Below are positions 1-8,132 of a DNA stretch of 20,008 nucleotides, piece by piece (the stretch's first letter is position 1; every line of letters starts with the position of its first letter). Source of the DNA: a virus; IMG/VR virus record IMGVR_UViG_3300048903_000061, positions 1 through 20,008 of that record; one strand, written 5' to 3'. The notes under the pieces are model-generated. The model made no database searches, had not been told where the DNA came from, and saw only the letters and a program-made list of their open reading frames with translations. A program made the translations under genes and the position numbers.

Positions 1-1062
1 CACCCCATCATACGATGAACCGCCGGACCCGCCGGAACCATAGTTGCTGGCATTAAATCCATTGCCGCCATTCGTTCCAGGAGCGCCACCGCCCATGATG
101 CTGGAGCCGCCCAGGCCAGAACGACAGCCGATCTGGTTATTCTGACTGTTGAAGAACCCGCCATCGCCGGGAGCGCCGGCCGCAGTCACATCGCCAGTAC
201 CGGGAGGACCACCGGCGCCGCCCAAGCCATTTTGCTGGGGAATGGAGGCCGAGAATTCGCCACCGAGCCCGCCCTTGGCGATGCACAGCGCGCCGACGCT
301 GGTATCGCCGCCAGGTTGCCCATTGTTGAAAGGAGATGCCCCCGGGACACCGCCAGCTCCACCAGCGCCGATGGTAACGGTTTGCGAGGCGCCGATCTGT
401 GCAGCCGTTGCCAGTGTGCGGCTGTAACCACCACTTCCGCCGCCGGCACCGATCATGTACAGGCCGGCTGCACCAAATCCCACACCACCGCCACCGCCGG
501 CGCCGACGCATTCGATGATGCAACATTCCGTCTGCGGCGTCGGAACGTATGAAATCGTTCCTGGCGTGCTGAAAATCTGTTTCCCGATGACGACGCCGCC
601 GCCGCCGTGTAACTGGTCATCAATGAACTGCTGCGAATAGAGAAAAATCCAATTACTCCCGTCGTAGATGAAATCGGTGTAGCACCCGCTGACCAGCTCC
701 CCGCCCAGAAGATTGCTGCCGTTCGAGGTTTTGACCAGCGTGTCGCCGAGGCCATCCATGTTGAGGGTGACGGAACTGGTGTTGGTCAGGCCCGATCCGA
801 CCTTAAGCTTGACCACCAGACCGGTGGGAATGGTCGTGTAGGTCTGCCCGGAAAGAAATGCCTGCGCGTTGGCAGTGCCGGTAGTGACAATCGAACCGTT
901 TTTCAGATTGCGATCTTTGGCATGCGCGGCCATTTCCGAGCGTGAGGAATTGTTGACCGACGCGCGGGTTTGCCCCTCGACCCAATTGATCAACGGATCG
1001 GCCGTTCCATTATCTGCAGCCGTTACCGACCAACTCTGAATGTCTTCACCGGGGCTTGGCAT
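1..1062 (-). CDS. Tail fibre protein with glycine-rich tip, C-terminus cut by window edge
   Basis: Reading the minus strand from the ATG at 1062 gives 354 codons with no stop before the window ends, so the C-terminus is missing. Residues about 10-50 carry a pattern typical of phage tail-fibre N-termini (DPLINWVEGQTRASVNN, then a SRSEMAAHAKDR stretch), which in known fibres lies near the virion-attached end. The middle (about 55-160) looks like a beta-rich shaft. From about residue 178 the chain becomes a glycine-rich sheet domain opening with IIECVGAGGGGG and continuing with VTIGAGGAGG and CIAKGGLGG. That is the pattern of the glycine-rich tip domains of phage fibres, whose polyglycine helices display receptor-binding loops. 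It starts 10 nt after the stop of the upstream 132-residue gene, with a weak AGGAA ribosome site. Fibre identity is well supported. The receptor is unknown. Confidence 0.8.
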   Translation of the reverse strand, partial: MPSPGEDIQSWSVTAADNGTADPLINWVEGQTRASVNNSSRSEMAAHAKDRNLKNGSIVTTGTANAQAFLSGQTYTTIPTGLVVKLKVGSGLTNTSSVTLNMDGLGDTLVKTSNGSNLLGGELVSGCYTDFIYDGSNWIFLYSQQFIDDQLHGGGGVVIGKQIFSTPGTISYVPTPQTECCIIECVGAGGGGGVGFGAAGLYMIGAGGGSGGYSRTLATAAQIGASQTVTIGAGGAGGVPGASPFNNGQPGGDTSVGALCIAKGGLGGEFSASIPQQNGLGGAGGPPGTGDVTAAGAPGDGGFFNSQNNQIGCRSGLGGSSIMGGGAPGTNGGNGFNASNYGSGGSGGSSYDGV

Positions 1063-1072
1063 GAGAGGGTTC

Positions 1073-1471
1073 CTAACTGAATATCTCGTCTGCGCGCGCT
1101 TGCGTCAGAATGCCGTCAGTCACGAGCGATGTTTTCAGCGTCGTGCATTTTTTCTTGTTCAAGTTGATCGAACTGTCGAACGCCACGACATCCCAATTTT
1201 TCGCATTGCCGCCGGTCTGCCGCCATGTCGTCGCTGTTGCGGCGCGATATTCCGCATTGGTGAACCGTCCGATGAACTCGGTGCTTGCAAGCGTTGTCTT
1301 CGGGTTGATTGGGATCGTAGCAATGACATTGTCGGCCGCCGCGATCTGTTGCGGCGTGGCTGACGCTTCGGGCTGATAACTCCATGTCGCGCGATCGTCG
1401 CCCTTTCCGATACTGACTGAGGTGATCGGACAGACCTCAGCGATGGCGTCGTGCAGTGTCCCAGCGTCCAT
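1073..1471 (-). CDS. Small protein between two tail-fibre genes, function unknown
   Basis: This encodes 132 residues. The ATG abuts the TAA of the large fibre gene (TAA then ATG with no gap), so translation is probably coupled. The N-terminal half contains TPQQIAAADNVIATIP, which resembles the helical segment of small proteins often found beside phage tail-fibre genes. The C-terminal half is polar, with a Lys/Asn cluster (NLNKKKCTTLK) and a final helix (GILTQARADEIF). No signal peptide or membrane segment is visible. Its position between two fibre genes suggests a fibre-associated or fibre-assembly role, but I do not recognise a defined family. The gene is convincing because it fills the space between its neighbours exactly. 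Confidence 0.65.
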   Translation of the reverse strand: MDAGTLHDAIAEVCPITSVSIGKGDDRATWSYQPEASATPQQIAAADNVIATIPINPKTTLASTEFIGRFTNAEYRAATATTWRQTGGNAKNWDVVAFDSSINLNKKKCTTLKTSLVTDGILTQARADEIFS

Positions 1472-3706
1472 TTACATTCTTCCATAAAAGAACAAGCCAT
1501 TTTGTTGATTGATGCCGACGCCTTGGTCGCCATAAAATGTAGTCGCTGTTGCTCCGGTCACTGCATATTCAAGCGCCTGGAAGAAATGAAAACCTAAACC
1601 CAAACCTATGGCTTCACCGATACACGTTGCAAATGTTGCCTGGTTCACCTGACTTGTCGTGCCTGAATAATTCAGAGCAGTATCAAACCCAACTCCAATG
1701 GAGCCGCCGCCAGTGCCGCTGACCGGACAATAGAACCGGGCGCCAAACGTATCTTCGCCAAGCCCACACACGTAGCTCGCTCGCATGTTGGCGCTACCAT
1801 TGGATGACCGCCAGGCAGCGGTGGCATAAGTCCACGAGTCGGTACTGTCCTTGGTCAACGACGCCACATCTATGCGATTATAGGCATTCCATACACCGAA
1901 AAATCCCGGTGTTCCGCCGGCATTGACGCCCCCGAATATCCAATCGAGTTGCGACGACGCATTGCTGCGCGTGGTGCCGACATAGGTGCCGCGCGAAGCC
2001 GCCGGCCCGTTGGTGATCGCGGCATTGTTGAGCAGAATGCCGTTGACCATTGTTAGCGCGGTGCCGGCAGATCGCGCCGTGTCGCTGGTCCAATCGGGGC
2101 CATGTCCTAGTCGGATCGTGCCCGCATCATTCCACACGAACCAATCGTTGACCTTTGATACGCCGATGGCAGCGGGGCTTTTGGTGGTGTCGGTGGTGGC
2201 AACGCTCAATTCCGTGAACGTTGTTGGCGTCATGGTGGTGCCGTTATAGATCGGCACCTGATCACCAACATATGGCGTGTAATAGATCGTCGTCTTTGCC
2301 GATTGCGTCGTGACCATCACCGGTGTGGCGGTCTGCAGCGTCAGCCGGCCTTGCGGCGGGACGGGGGTAGCGGTGCCACCAGCCACCGCATTTGCCTTGA
2401 TCTGTCCTGCAGTCGTTCTGTCCCATGTCACCGTCGCAGTGTCGGTGAGCACGCGCTCGCTGGTCAGTGTCGCGTCAGCCGTCGACGTGACGTATTCCGC
2501 GCCGATCGGCGCCGCGCCGATGTCGCTCAACACTGTCGCCGGCGCGACACCCTGGATCGTGGTTGCCGTCACCCAACGGGCATACTGCCCTGATGTGGGC
2601 GTACCGGAATTGCTGACATTGCCGCCGCTGCCGGTGGCGGTTAGATTGCCGCCCGAAAACGATAGCCCGGTTGAAACGTTGACAGCGGCCCAACTGTCGA
2701 CGCCGTTGCGATAGTAGATCGTGTTGGTGCCGGCGAGCGCTTCCAGCGCCGCCAGATCATTGGCCAGCGCCAGCGTCGGATTGCCAGCTACGCCGTTGCC
2801 GTTGCTGACCGTGATGCCGGCCGCCGGGCCGGTGATGGTGCGGCCGGTGAAGGTGTCGGCCGCCGTCTGCGTCAGCAGACCGTTGGTGTTGTAGGCAGCA
2901 AGCGCGGTAAGCGTGGCATCTTGTGCTTGGAATGGGCCGCCGGTGACATAACCTTGTGCTTTGACAAATGCAGTCGTGGCGATCGAAGTATCGCTGTCAG
3001 CCGTGGCCGGCGTCGGCGCCTGCGGATCGCCGGTGAATACCGGGCTGGCGAGTGGTGCCAAGCCCGCCGTGCTAACCGTATTGGTCAGATTACCGCCGCT
3101 GAACGAAAGCCCGGTTGAGACAACAACCGGCGACCAAACATTGCTGGCAGACCGATAGAAGATTGTGTTTGTGCCAGTCAGCGCGGCAATTGCGGTCAGA
3201 TCAGCATCGAGTGGCTGATAGGTTGCCGTTGCGGTTGCGGTAGTCAGATAGCCTTGCGCCTGCACATAGGCGGTGGTGGCGATCGAGGTGTCGTTATCTG
3301 CGGTCGCCGGTGTCGGTGCTTTTGGATCGCCGGTGAAGGTTGGCGAAGCCAGCGGCGCCCCCCCAATGTCGGAAAGCACTGTCGCCGGCGCCACTCCGGC
3401 AATGGTCGTAGCCGTCACCCAACGGGCATACTGCCCTGATGTGGGCGTACCGGAATTGCTGACATTGCCGCCGCCGGCGGTCGTGCTGGCCTTGGCCTCG
3501 CCAGGCGTCGAGAAGTCCCAGGTTATTGACGCCGTGTTGGTCAGCACCCGCTCGGCGGTCAGCGTCGGATCGGCAGTTGCAGTGATATACTCCGCACTGG
3601 TGGGAGCGCCACCGCCGCTGCCGCCGGTCGACGTGATCCCGAGCGCGTTTCTTGCGGTGTAGGGATCACGGGCGGCGTCGAAATCACGCCGCCACGGGAC
3701 ATCCAT
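1472..3706 (-). CDS. Large modular tail fibre protein
   Basis: This encodes 744 residues. The ATG overlaps the TGA of the upstream gene by one base (TGATG). The first roughly 440 residues are Thr/Ala/Ser-rich and built from four module types, each present twice in diverged form: an [18 protein letters not shown] unit, an [19 protein letters not shown] unit, a [17 protein letters not shown] unit followed by a T-S-I-A-T-T-A stretch, and an L-x-G-T-N-T-I-x-Y-R unit ending [13 protein letters not shown]. Such repeats are characteristic of trimeric fibre shafts. The last roughly 270 residues (from [19 protein letters not shown] onward) form a beta-rich aromatic domain ending in a short aromatic tail (NGLFFYGRM). 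I recall this domain from the C-termini of other phage fibre-like proteins, where it probably forms the distal, receptor-facing part. Fibre assignment is firm. The precise fold and receptor are not known. Confidence 0.8.
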   Translation of the reverse strand: MDVPWRRDFDAARDPYTARNALGITSTGGSGGGAPTSAEYITATADPTLTAERVLTNTASITWDFSTPGEAKASTTAGGGNVSNSGTPTSGQYARWVTATTIAGVAPATVLSDIGGAPLASPTFTGDPKAPTPATADNDTSIATTAYVQAQGYLTTATATATYQPLDADLTAIAALTGTNTIFYRSASNVWSPVVVSTGLSFSGGNLTNTVSTAGLAPLASPVFTGDPQAPTPATADSDTSIATTAFVKAQGYVTGGPFQAQDATLTALAAYNTNGLLTQTAADTFTGRTITGPAAGITVSNGNGVAGNPTLALANDLAALEALAGTNTIYYRNGVDSWAAVNVSTGLSFSGGNLTATGSGGNVSNSGTPTSGQYARWVTATTIQGVAPATVLSDIGAAPIGAEYVTSTADATLTSERVLTDTATVTWDRTTAGQIKANAVAGGTATPVPPQGRLTLQTATPVMVTTQSAKTTIYYTPYVGDQVPIYNGTTMTPTTFTELSVATTDTTKSPAAIGVSKVNDWFVWNDAGTIRLGHGPDWTSDTARSAGTALTMVNGILLNNAAITNGPAASRGTYVGTTRSNASSQLDWIFGGVNAGGTPGFFGVWNAYNRIDVASLTKDSTDSWTYATAAWRSSNGSANMRASYVCGLGEDTFGARFYCPVSGTGGGSIGVGFDTALNYSGTTSQVNQATFATCIGEAIGLGLGFHFFQALEYAVTGATATTFYGDQGVGINQQNGLFFYGRM
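2565..2628 (-). repeat. 64-bp exact direct repeat inside the fibre gene, copy B
   Basis: This segment is identical base for base to 3411-3474. It encodes the [18 protein letters not shown] module of the fibre shaft. The flanking sequence has diverged, so identity is confined to this block, which suggests recent exchange or strong constraint. Confidence 0.9.
3411..3474 (-). repeat. 64-bp exact direct repeat inside the fibre gene, copy A
   Basis: This is the partner of 2565-2628 in the same orientation, with 846 bp between the two starts. Recombination between the copies would delete 846 bp (282 codons) in frame, shortening the fibre shaft without a frameshift. Confidence 0.9.
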
Positions 3707-5214
3707 CAGGCCACACTCCCATCATCCTGTGCATCCACGACCACGCCCTGCGCGTGGGTCCACTTGCTCGAGCGCGGAATGATGTGACGAAAGCGATGCA
3801 GGCGGGCCGAGATATAGACCGCCGCCAAGCCGGTGATTTCGATCGGAAAGGCTTGCGACCATACGACATTGTCTTGCAGTCGTTCGCTGGTACCGTCGTA
3901 GATCAAGCCCTCGGCACTATCAGCCAAAGGATAAACTTCGCCCACCATGGCGCGATTACCCGGTACCAAATGCAAGTCACCGCTTTCCAGGGTGGCCTGC
4001 AGATTGGGGCCGGCCAGTTCCGACAAATAGCCGTCAGGATTGATTGCCGCCACGCGCGGCCTACCACCCTGATAGGCAAAACTGTCCAACGGGCGCGGCT
4101 GTGGTGTTCCGGCCCATTCCAGCCATTCATCGCCGGGTTCCGGTCCCGTAGTGTCAAGATCGAGATTGGTCGAGGACACCGCCGACGATGCCCACATCTG
4201 CGCATTGATCTTCCACCTCGACCAACGCTGATTGCTCCAATTGAAGATGATGACGCTGTCGTAATAGTTGGCGGGCGAGCCGCTGGAGGCATGATAGGCC
4301 CAAGCGATGAACGGTCGCACCGCAGTAATGGCTTGGACGATATTCGCGCGGCCGATATCGCTGTGGGCCAAAAACCACTCGTTGACCTTCTCATGGCCGA
4401 TCGGGATCAGGGTTGAACCGGACAGAGCATAGAAACCATCCTCGGCTCGAAAATACAGCGTGTCGCCGATACTCGTGTATCCAAATTCAGAGATCGAACC
4501 GCGGTCGTACACCACCTTCGACAGCGAGAAAATAAACGTCGTATCACCGGGCAAGAATTGCAAAAGCCGGATGGCCCGGTCCTGGCAGACATAACCAATT
4601 TTATCGCCACTTATCCCCATAATGGGACCACCGTCCGGCATTTCCTGCTCGTCTGAAAGATTGATGCCGGGGGTCCAACTGAAGGGATCATTGATCCCCG
4701 ACCACATGATTTTCCTGCGGTTGGAGAGTAGCCCGCCCATGATCACGAAATCGCCGATGGTGCGAACGTTGTGTGCCTTTTCCCCCACGGGGAAGTTGGT
4801 CAGTGGAGCAAAATTCGTATTGGCATCGACATCACAGAACTGTGGCGTGTCCCCGATCTGGACCGCGATCAGGTATTTTCCGAACATGGTGAAGGACCAC
4901 AATTCACCAATCGGCACGGTGTAGCCGCTGCCCACCTCGACCCAGCCGGTAAACAAAGTCCAACGATAGAGCTTGCTGCGGGTACCGCCGTAAATGCGCC
5001 ACTCACCATCGGTGGTGCGCGCCGAGGTCAGTCCGACCACCGGCCCGGCCAGTGGCGGAGGGGGAATGATGCTGTCGGTGAACGGCACCAGATCCGGCAC
5101 CGGCATGTAGGAATTGATGCCGGGAAATACATTCTCAACGTCGTTGCAGAACTTGCTGTCAAGGGTGGCAATGTCTGGCCGCCACTCGTCCCACGGTACC
5201 GGTACTTTTGGCAT
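3706..5214 (-). CDS. Probable tail/head-closure protein, possibly P22 gp10-like beta-propeller
   Basis: This encodes 502 residues. The start chosen is the ATG at 5214, which overlaps the upstream TGA (TGATG). A TTG one codon earlier is also open but less likely. The chain is beta-rich with repeated short strand-turn-strand segments around Trp, Tyr and Gly ([72 protein letters not shown]), as in beta-propellers. Length, all-beta character and position after the head-tail adaptor and before the fibres fit a packaged-DNA stabilisation or tail-needle-anchoring protein of the P22 gp10 type. The match is by architecture and synteny, not a decisive motif. An alternative is another beta-propeller tail hub. 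No signal peptide or membrane span is seen. Confidence 0.6.
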   Translation of the reverse strand: MPKVPVPWDEWRPDIATLDSKFCNDVENVFPGINSYMPVPDLVPFTDSIIPPPPLAGPVVGLTSARTTDGEWRIYGGTRSKLYRWTLFTGWVEVGSGYTVPIGELWSFTMFGKYLIAVQIGDTPQFCDVDANTNFAPLTNFPVGEKAHNVRTIGDFVIMGGLLSNRRKIMWSGINDPFSWTPGINLSDEQEMPDGGPIMGISGDKIGYVCQDRAIRLLQFLPGDTTFIFSLSKVVYDRGSISEFGYTSIGDTLYFRAEDGFYALSGSTLIPIGHEKVNEWFLAHSDIGRANIVQAITAVRPFIAWAYHASSGSPANYYDSVIIFNWSNQRWSRWKINAQMWASSAVSSTNLDLDTTGPEPGDEWLEWAGTPQPRPLDSFAYQGGRPRVAAINPDGYLSELAGPNLQATLESGDLHLVPGNRAMVGEVYPLADSAEGLIYDGTSERLQDNVVWSQAFPIEITGLAAVYISARLHRFRHIIPRSSKWTHAQGVVVDAQDDGSVA

Positions 5215-5474
5215 CAATTCGGCTCCCGCGCCGCCTTAACCGCAGCTTGCAAATCGAGAAACTTCCGGGTGGCTTCTGGCGTCGTCGTTCGGATTTCCTC
5301 GCCGTCCTTGACCAGCACAACTGAGCCGCTGCGATTGCCGAGCATGTGTTGGAGTAATTGCGGAGTGTGATAGATCACCACCAACTCTTGGCCGCTGTCG
5401 AGAATGGCCTGTTGCCGCTCGGTCAATGGTAGAACCCCCATCACCTCGCCGTTACCGTCGTAAATCTTGAACAT
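5214..5474 (-). CDS. Small conserved-looking virion-cluster protein, function unknown
   Basis: This encodes 86 residues from the ATG at 5474. The ATG overlaps the adaptor's TGA (TGATG), and the stop overlaps the next gene's ATG in the same way, so it is translationally linked on both sides. The sequence begins MFKIYDGNGEVMGVLPLT and continues with a helical region (ERQQAILDSG), a strand pair (LVVIYHT, SVVLVKDGEEIR) and a charged C-terminal helix (EATRKFLDLQAAVKAAREP). It is soluble, without membrane or export features. The place between adaptor and putative head-closure protein suggests a connector or assembly role, but I do not recognise a family. Confidence 0.65.
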   Translation of the reverse strand: MFKIYDGNGEVMGVLPLTERQQAILDSGQELVVIYHTPQLLQHMLGNRSGSVVLVKDGEEIRTTTPEATRKFLDLQAAVKAAREPN

Positions 5475-6142
5475 CAAAAATAGTCCGCGGTTCGTACCGA
5501 GGGCGAGGTCGCGCCGGTGGTGAGCGCGGATAGCTGGATCAGTTCGGCAAATTTCTCGTCGCGCAATTGCTTGTGCGCGATTGCAGCCTCGCCGTTGCGG
5601 GCAAGGATGAACAGTTCGGTCAGCGCGCCTTCAAGGTACAGGTCGGGATGATCGCTGATCAGCCAGTTAGTACCATTATCGCCATTCTGGGTGCCGACAA
5701 TGCTGGGGATCTTCTGGTAGTAGTGGAATTCGTAGATGCCGTCCGCATTGTCGCGCGGGCGAGTGGTGAATATATCGCCGTCGATCGTGAACACCTTGGG
5801 GTTGCCGTGATCCTGCTCGATCCACGTCGATCGCAGATAGGCAGGGTGGACGTAGTCCAACTCCACCGACGGCGTTCTGCCGGTCCACAGCACCGTGCGC
5901 CAGAGCAGATAGTCATCCGGCACGAATGTCGAGCCCGGCATGATGACAAAGAACGGCGAGGACAAGGTGATGTCATCGGTCGTGAGCACAGCCATTGCTT
6001 CCTGCTGCCGGGTACGCAGCCGGCGATTGGCCACCGCCTCAAAACTGGTAACAGCGCGAGCGTAATTAGCGGCAAACCGCGAATGAAACAGCGAGCCGCT
6101 GAGCTCGGTCTTGAGCGAGCCGTAATTATTGATGATCGGCAT
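5474..6142 (-). CDS. Head-to-tail adaptor protein
   Basis: This encodes 222 residues. The pattern matches the adaptor proteins of podoviruses, which bind beneath the portal as a ring of twelve and extend the DNA channel. An N-terminal helical segment with Arg-rich residues (EAVANRRLRTRQQEAMAVL) is followed by a beta domain with an SPFFVIMPGSTFVPDDYLL strand, LDYVHPAYLRSTWIEQ, then PKVFTIDGDIFTTRP and YEFHYYQKIP. The diagnostic stretch is NWLISDHPDLYLEGALTELF, closely like the 'NWLL..PD.YLYGAL.E' signature of this family, followed by a C-terminal helix. An AAGG ribosome site lies ahead of the ATG. The 5' end overlaps the upstream small gene by 17 nt, and the stop overlaps the next start. Confidence 0.8.
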   Translation of the reverse strand: MPIINNYGSLKTELSGSLFHSRFAANYARAVTSFEAVANRRLRTRQQEAMAVLTTDDITLSSPFFVIMPGSTFVPDDYLLWRTVLWTGRTPSVELDYVHPAYLRSTWIEQDHGNPKVFTIDGDIFTTRPRDNADGIYEFHYYQKIPSIVGTQNGDNGTNWLISDHPDLYLEGALTELFILARNGEAAIAHKQLRDEKFAELIQLSALTTGATSPSVRTADYF

Positions 6143-6458
6143 TAGGCACTACCTTCTTTGGCCGGCCTGGTCCGCGTTTCACTGGCGGCGCGGTCAGGAC
6201 TGCGATCTGTTCCTCCAACGGCGGCGCCGGCGGCCCGGCATAGGCAAACGCGGTGAACTTGGGCGCCTCAACAAACATATTGGGTTCAGTCTTGATCTCG
6301 ACCCGGAAGGTGCGGTTGTTCTTGGCCTTGCCGATCATGTACGGATCGTCCACCGCCACCGGCACACCAATTGGAAATTCAATCCCGCACCATTGCACGG
6401 CTGGGGAACAGCCGTCTTCGCCGTCCCCCAGCCAGGTGAGGTAAACCGGATCGGTCAT
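6126..6458 (-). CDS. Small protein with AT-hook-like C-terminus
   Basis: This encodes 110 residues from the ATG at 6458, four bases after the stop of the upstream gene. An in-frame TTG at 6470 would add four residues, but it has no good ribosome site. The body is a compact beta-type sequence (VYLTWLGDGEDG, VQWCGIEFPIGVPVAVDDP, FRVEIKT), then a Pro-rich linker, and near the end the basic motif KRGPGRPKK. The core RGPGRPKK has the Gly-Arg-Pro centre of AT-hooks that sit in the DNA minor groove. It precedes the adaptor gene with a 17-nt overlap. The role is unknown. A DNA-contacting head or connector component, or a packaging-related protein, is possible. The AT-hook reading is from the motif alone and could be a chance basic tail. 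Confidence 0.7.
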   Translation of the reverse strand: MTDPVYLTWLGDGEDGCSPAVQWCGIEFPIGVPVAVDDPYMIGKAKNNRTFRVEIKTEPNMFVEAPKFTAFAYAGPPAPPLEEQIAVLTAPPVKRGPGRPKKVVPNADHQ

Positions 6459-6462
6459 CGGA

Positions 6463-7689
6463 TCATCCAATGTCGGCCGTTACGGGCAGTCCAGTCGTGT
6501 CGTCCACATTTCCGCTGATGGTTACCGGATTGGTCAGGTTATGAATAAAGATGTAGTTCTGCGCGAGTTGTGATTTCTGAATGCGGTTGTTGGTGATGGT
6601 GACATCCTGCGCGACGTTGGCATTGATGCTCTGGCACAGGATGCCATAACCCAGTTCCGAGCCAACGTGCGCGGCATCGAACAGGCACCGATTGTTATCG
6701 ATCACCACGCCAGAAAAACCGCCCCCTTCGGTCTGCAGGATGATGCAACTGGTGTCCCAGCTCACGATCGTGTTGTGCCGGATGATCAGGGACGTAAACC
6801 CGCCCGCGCCCTGAATGCCGTCAATATGCGATCCAGGGCCGGTGATGGAAAACAGTCCGTGAATGTAGTTGTCGTGAATGTTCATCCCGGTATCGCCGAT
6901 GACGATGCCGTTGACGTAGCCGCTGATGTCACAAAACCTAATCTCGATATTGGGGGCGAAGTCCGGCGAGATACCATTGGCCCCGCCAATCCCGGTCAAT
7001 AGGCACCGCTCGACCAGGCACCCCGACAAGGCCGCACCAACCGTGCTGATGGCGGCGCTGTCCTGACTGTTGATGATGCAATCTCGTATTATAACGTTGG
7101 GATGTCGGATAATGACCATGCCATTGTCGATCTGCCGCTTCTCGACAATCTGTCCGGCCGACGAAGTGTTGAAATTTCCGGTTGTGGTGGTGAACACTGT
7201 GCCCGCTGCGGGTCCGGTGTTGCTGGCGTTGGGCCAAGTGCCAGCGCTGCTGGTGTCCAGAGCGATGCTCTGGATATCCCGCCGCTGCACGACGTAGCGA
7301 ACGATCACCAGCGCAGAGCCGGCATTAGCCGGCGTTCCAGCCTGGTCATATTTCAGGGTTATGGAGGTCGGCCGCGCCAGCGGCAGCGACGACGGCATGG
7401 TCAGGGGTACCTTGACCACGCCCAGCGGGCCGATCGCCGTGCCCGCCGTGTAGGCCGATGGATTGGTGCCGCTGAAGTCGGACTGACCGATGACGATGTT
7501 GTTCTGCGTTCCGGCATTGAATGCCGTCGTGGTGTAGACGGTGATGTCGAGGACAACAGCATGTGGCGGCAACCCCCCGGCGAAGACGGTCGCCGGGGAA
7601 TTGTACGCCAGCCGGCTAGTGATGACCTGTGTGGCCTCGCGCTGGGCGTCCTGAGACGGGGTGTTGCTGGCGAAAAGCGTCGTGGCCAT
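6463..7689 (-). CDS. Capsid-proximal domain fused to a right-handed beta-helix
   Basis: This encodes 408 residues in two parts. Residues 1-135 align along their whole length with the 133-residue product of the gene just upstream: both have N-terminal PSQD, a GGLP turn, TTAFNA or QTAFNA, AIGPLGV, a PLAR/PLSR turn and a closing VRYVVQ/VRFVVP strand. After a Ser/Thr-rich linker, residues about 190-400 form a parallel beta-helix, visible as repeating short strands with Asn/Asp/Ile turns (GMVIIRHPNVIIRDCIINS, NIEIRFCDISGYVNGIVIG, MNIHDNYIHGLF, LIIRHNTIVSW, VVIDNNRCLFDA, VTITNNRIQKS). Such helices occur in pectate-lyase-like and tailspike proteins that bind or cleave polysaccharide. No catalytic residues can be assigned. 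Position two genes after the capsid gene suggests that the N-terminal domain anchors it to the virion. A GAGG ribosome site precedes the ATG. Confidence 0.75.
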   Translation of the reverse strand: MATTLFASNTPSQDAQREATQVITSRLAYNSPATVFAGGLPPHAVVLDITVYTTTAFNAGTQNNIVIGQSDFSGTNPSAYTAGTAIGPLGVVKVPLTMPSSLPLARPTSITLKYDQAGTPANAGSALVIVRYVVQRRDIQSIALDTSSAGTWPNASNTGPAAGTVFTTTTGNFNTSSAGQIVEKRQIDNGMVIIRHPNVIIRDCIINSQDSAAISTVGAALSGCLVERCLLTGIGGANGISPDFAPNIEIRFCDISGYVNGIVIGDTGMNIHDNYIHGLFSITGPGSHIDGIQGAGGFTSLIIRHNTIVSWDTSCIILQTEGGGFSGVVIDNNRCLFDAAHVGSELGYGILCQSINANVAQDVTITNNRIQKSQLAQNYIFIHNLTNPVTISGNVDDTTGLPVTADIG

Positions 7690-7714
7690 GATTGCCTCGC
7701 CCCAGGGGTATTGC

Positions 7715-8116
7715 TTACGGAACCACGAACCGAACCGAGAGCAGCCCGGTGCCGGCCGTGGCGGCGGTGCCGGTCTGCGTGTAGGACGCCGTCACCGTGG
7801 TTGCCCGTGACAGCGGAATGGCCGTTGTCGGCAAGGCTGGAGCCGCAACACCGAGCGGGCCGATCGCCTGCGCCGACACATAGGCAGTCGTAGAGGTGCC
7901 GGTGGGATCGGTAAACCCGACATTGAGGTTGTTAGTGGTCACCGCATTGAACGCGGTCTGAGTGTGGAAGGTAATGCCGGTGATCGCAGCATTGGCCGGC
8001 AGTCCGCCGACATTGATTGTCGTCGGGCTGTCGAAATTGATCCGGGCCAGCATGACCTGTTCAACACGATAGCCCATGTCCTGGGAAGGAACCGCAGTTT
8101 GGAGATTGGCAACCAT
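7715..8116 (-). CDS. Putative capsid decoration protein (stand-alone domain)
   Basis: This encodes 133 residues, almost entirely predicted beta, with conserved Thr/Ala/Gly-rich strands and no membrane or export signal. It follows the major capsid gene by 16 bases and has a strong ribosome site (AAGGAAAGGAAC ahead of the ATG), so high expression is expected. This is the usual place for head-decoration or minor capsid proteins. It is paralogous to the first 135 residues of the next gene, which indicates a tandem duplication. Decoration function is inferred from location, size, all-beta character and strong translation signal. No known decoration family is recognised, and a tail or spike base domain is an alternative. 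Confidence 0.7.
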   Translation of the reverse strand: MVANLQTAVPSQDMGYRVEQVMLARINFDSPTTINVGGLPANAAITGITFHTQTAFNAVTTNNLNVGFTDPTGTSTTAYVSAQAIGPLGVAAPALPTTAIPLSRATTVTASYTQTGTAATAGTGLLSVRFVVP

Positions 8117-8132
8117 TGTTGTGTTCCTTTCC

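Noticed and set aside
2565-3474. Direct repeats considered as a CRISPR or mobile-element signature
   Set aside because: There are only two identical copies, both in frame inside one fibre gene and encoding a recognisable shaft module. No transposase or spacer pattern is present.
3652-4416. Plus-strand open frame of 254 codons
   Set aside because: It is antisense to the 502-residue tail protein and the end of the fibre gene, with His/Arg-rich composition typical of a shadow frame.
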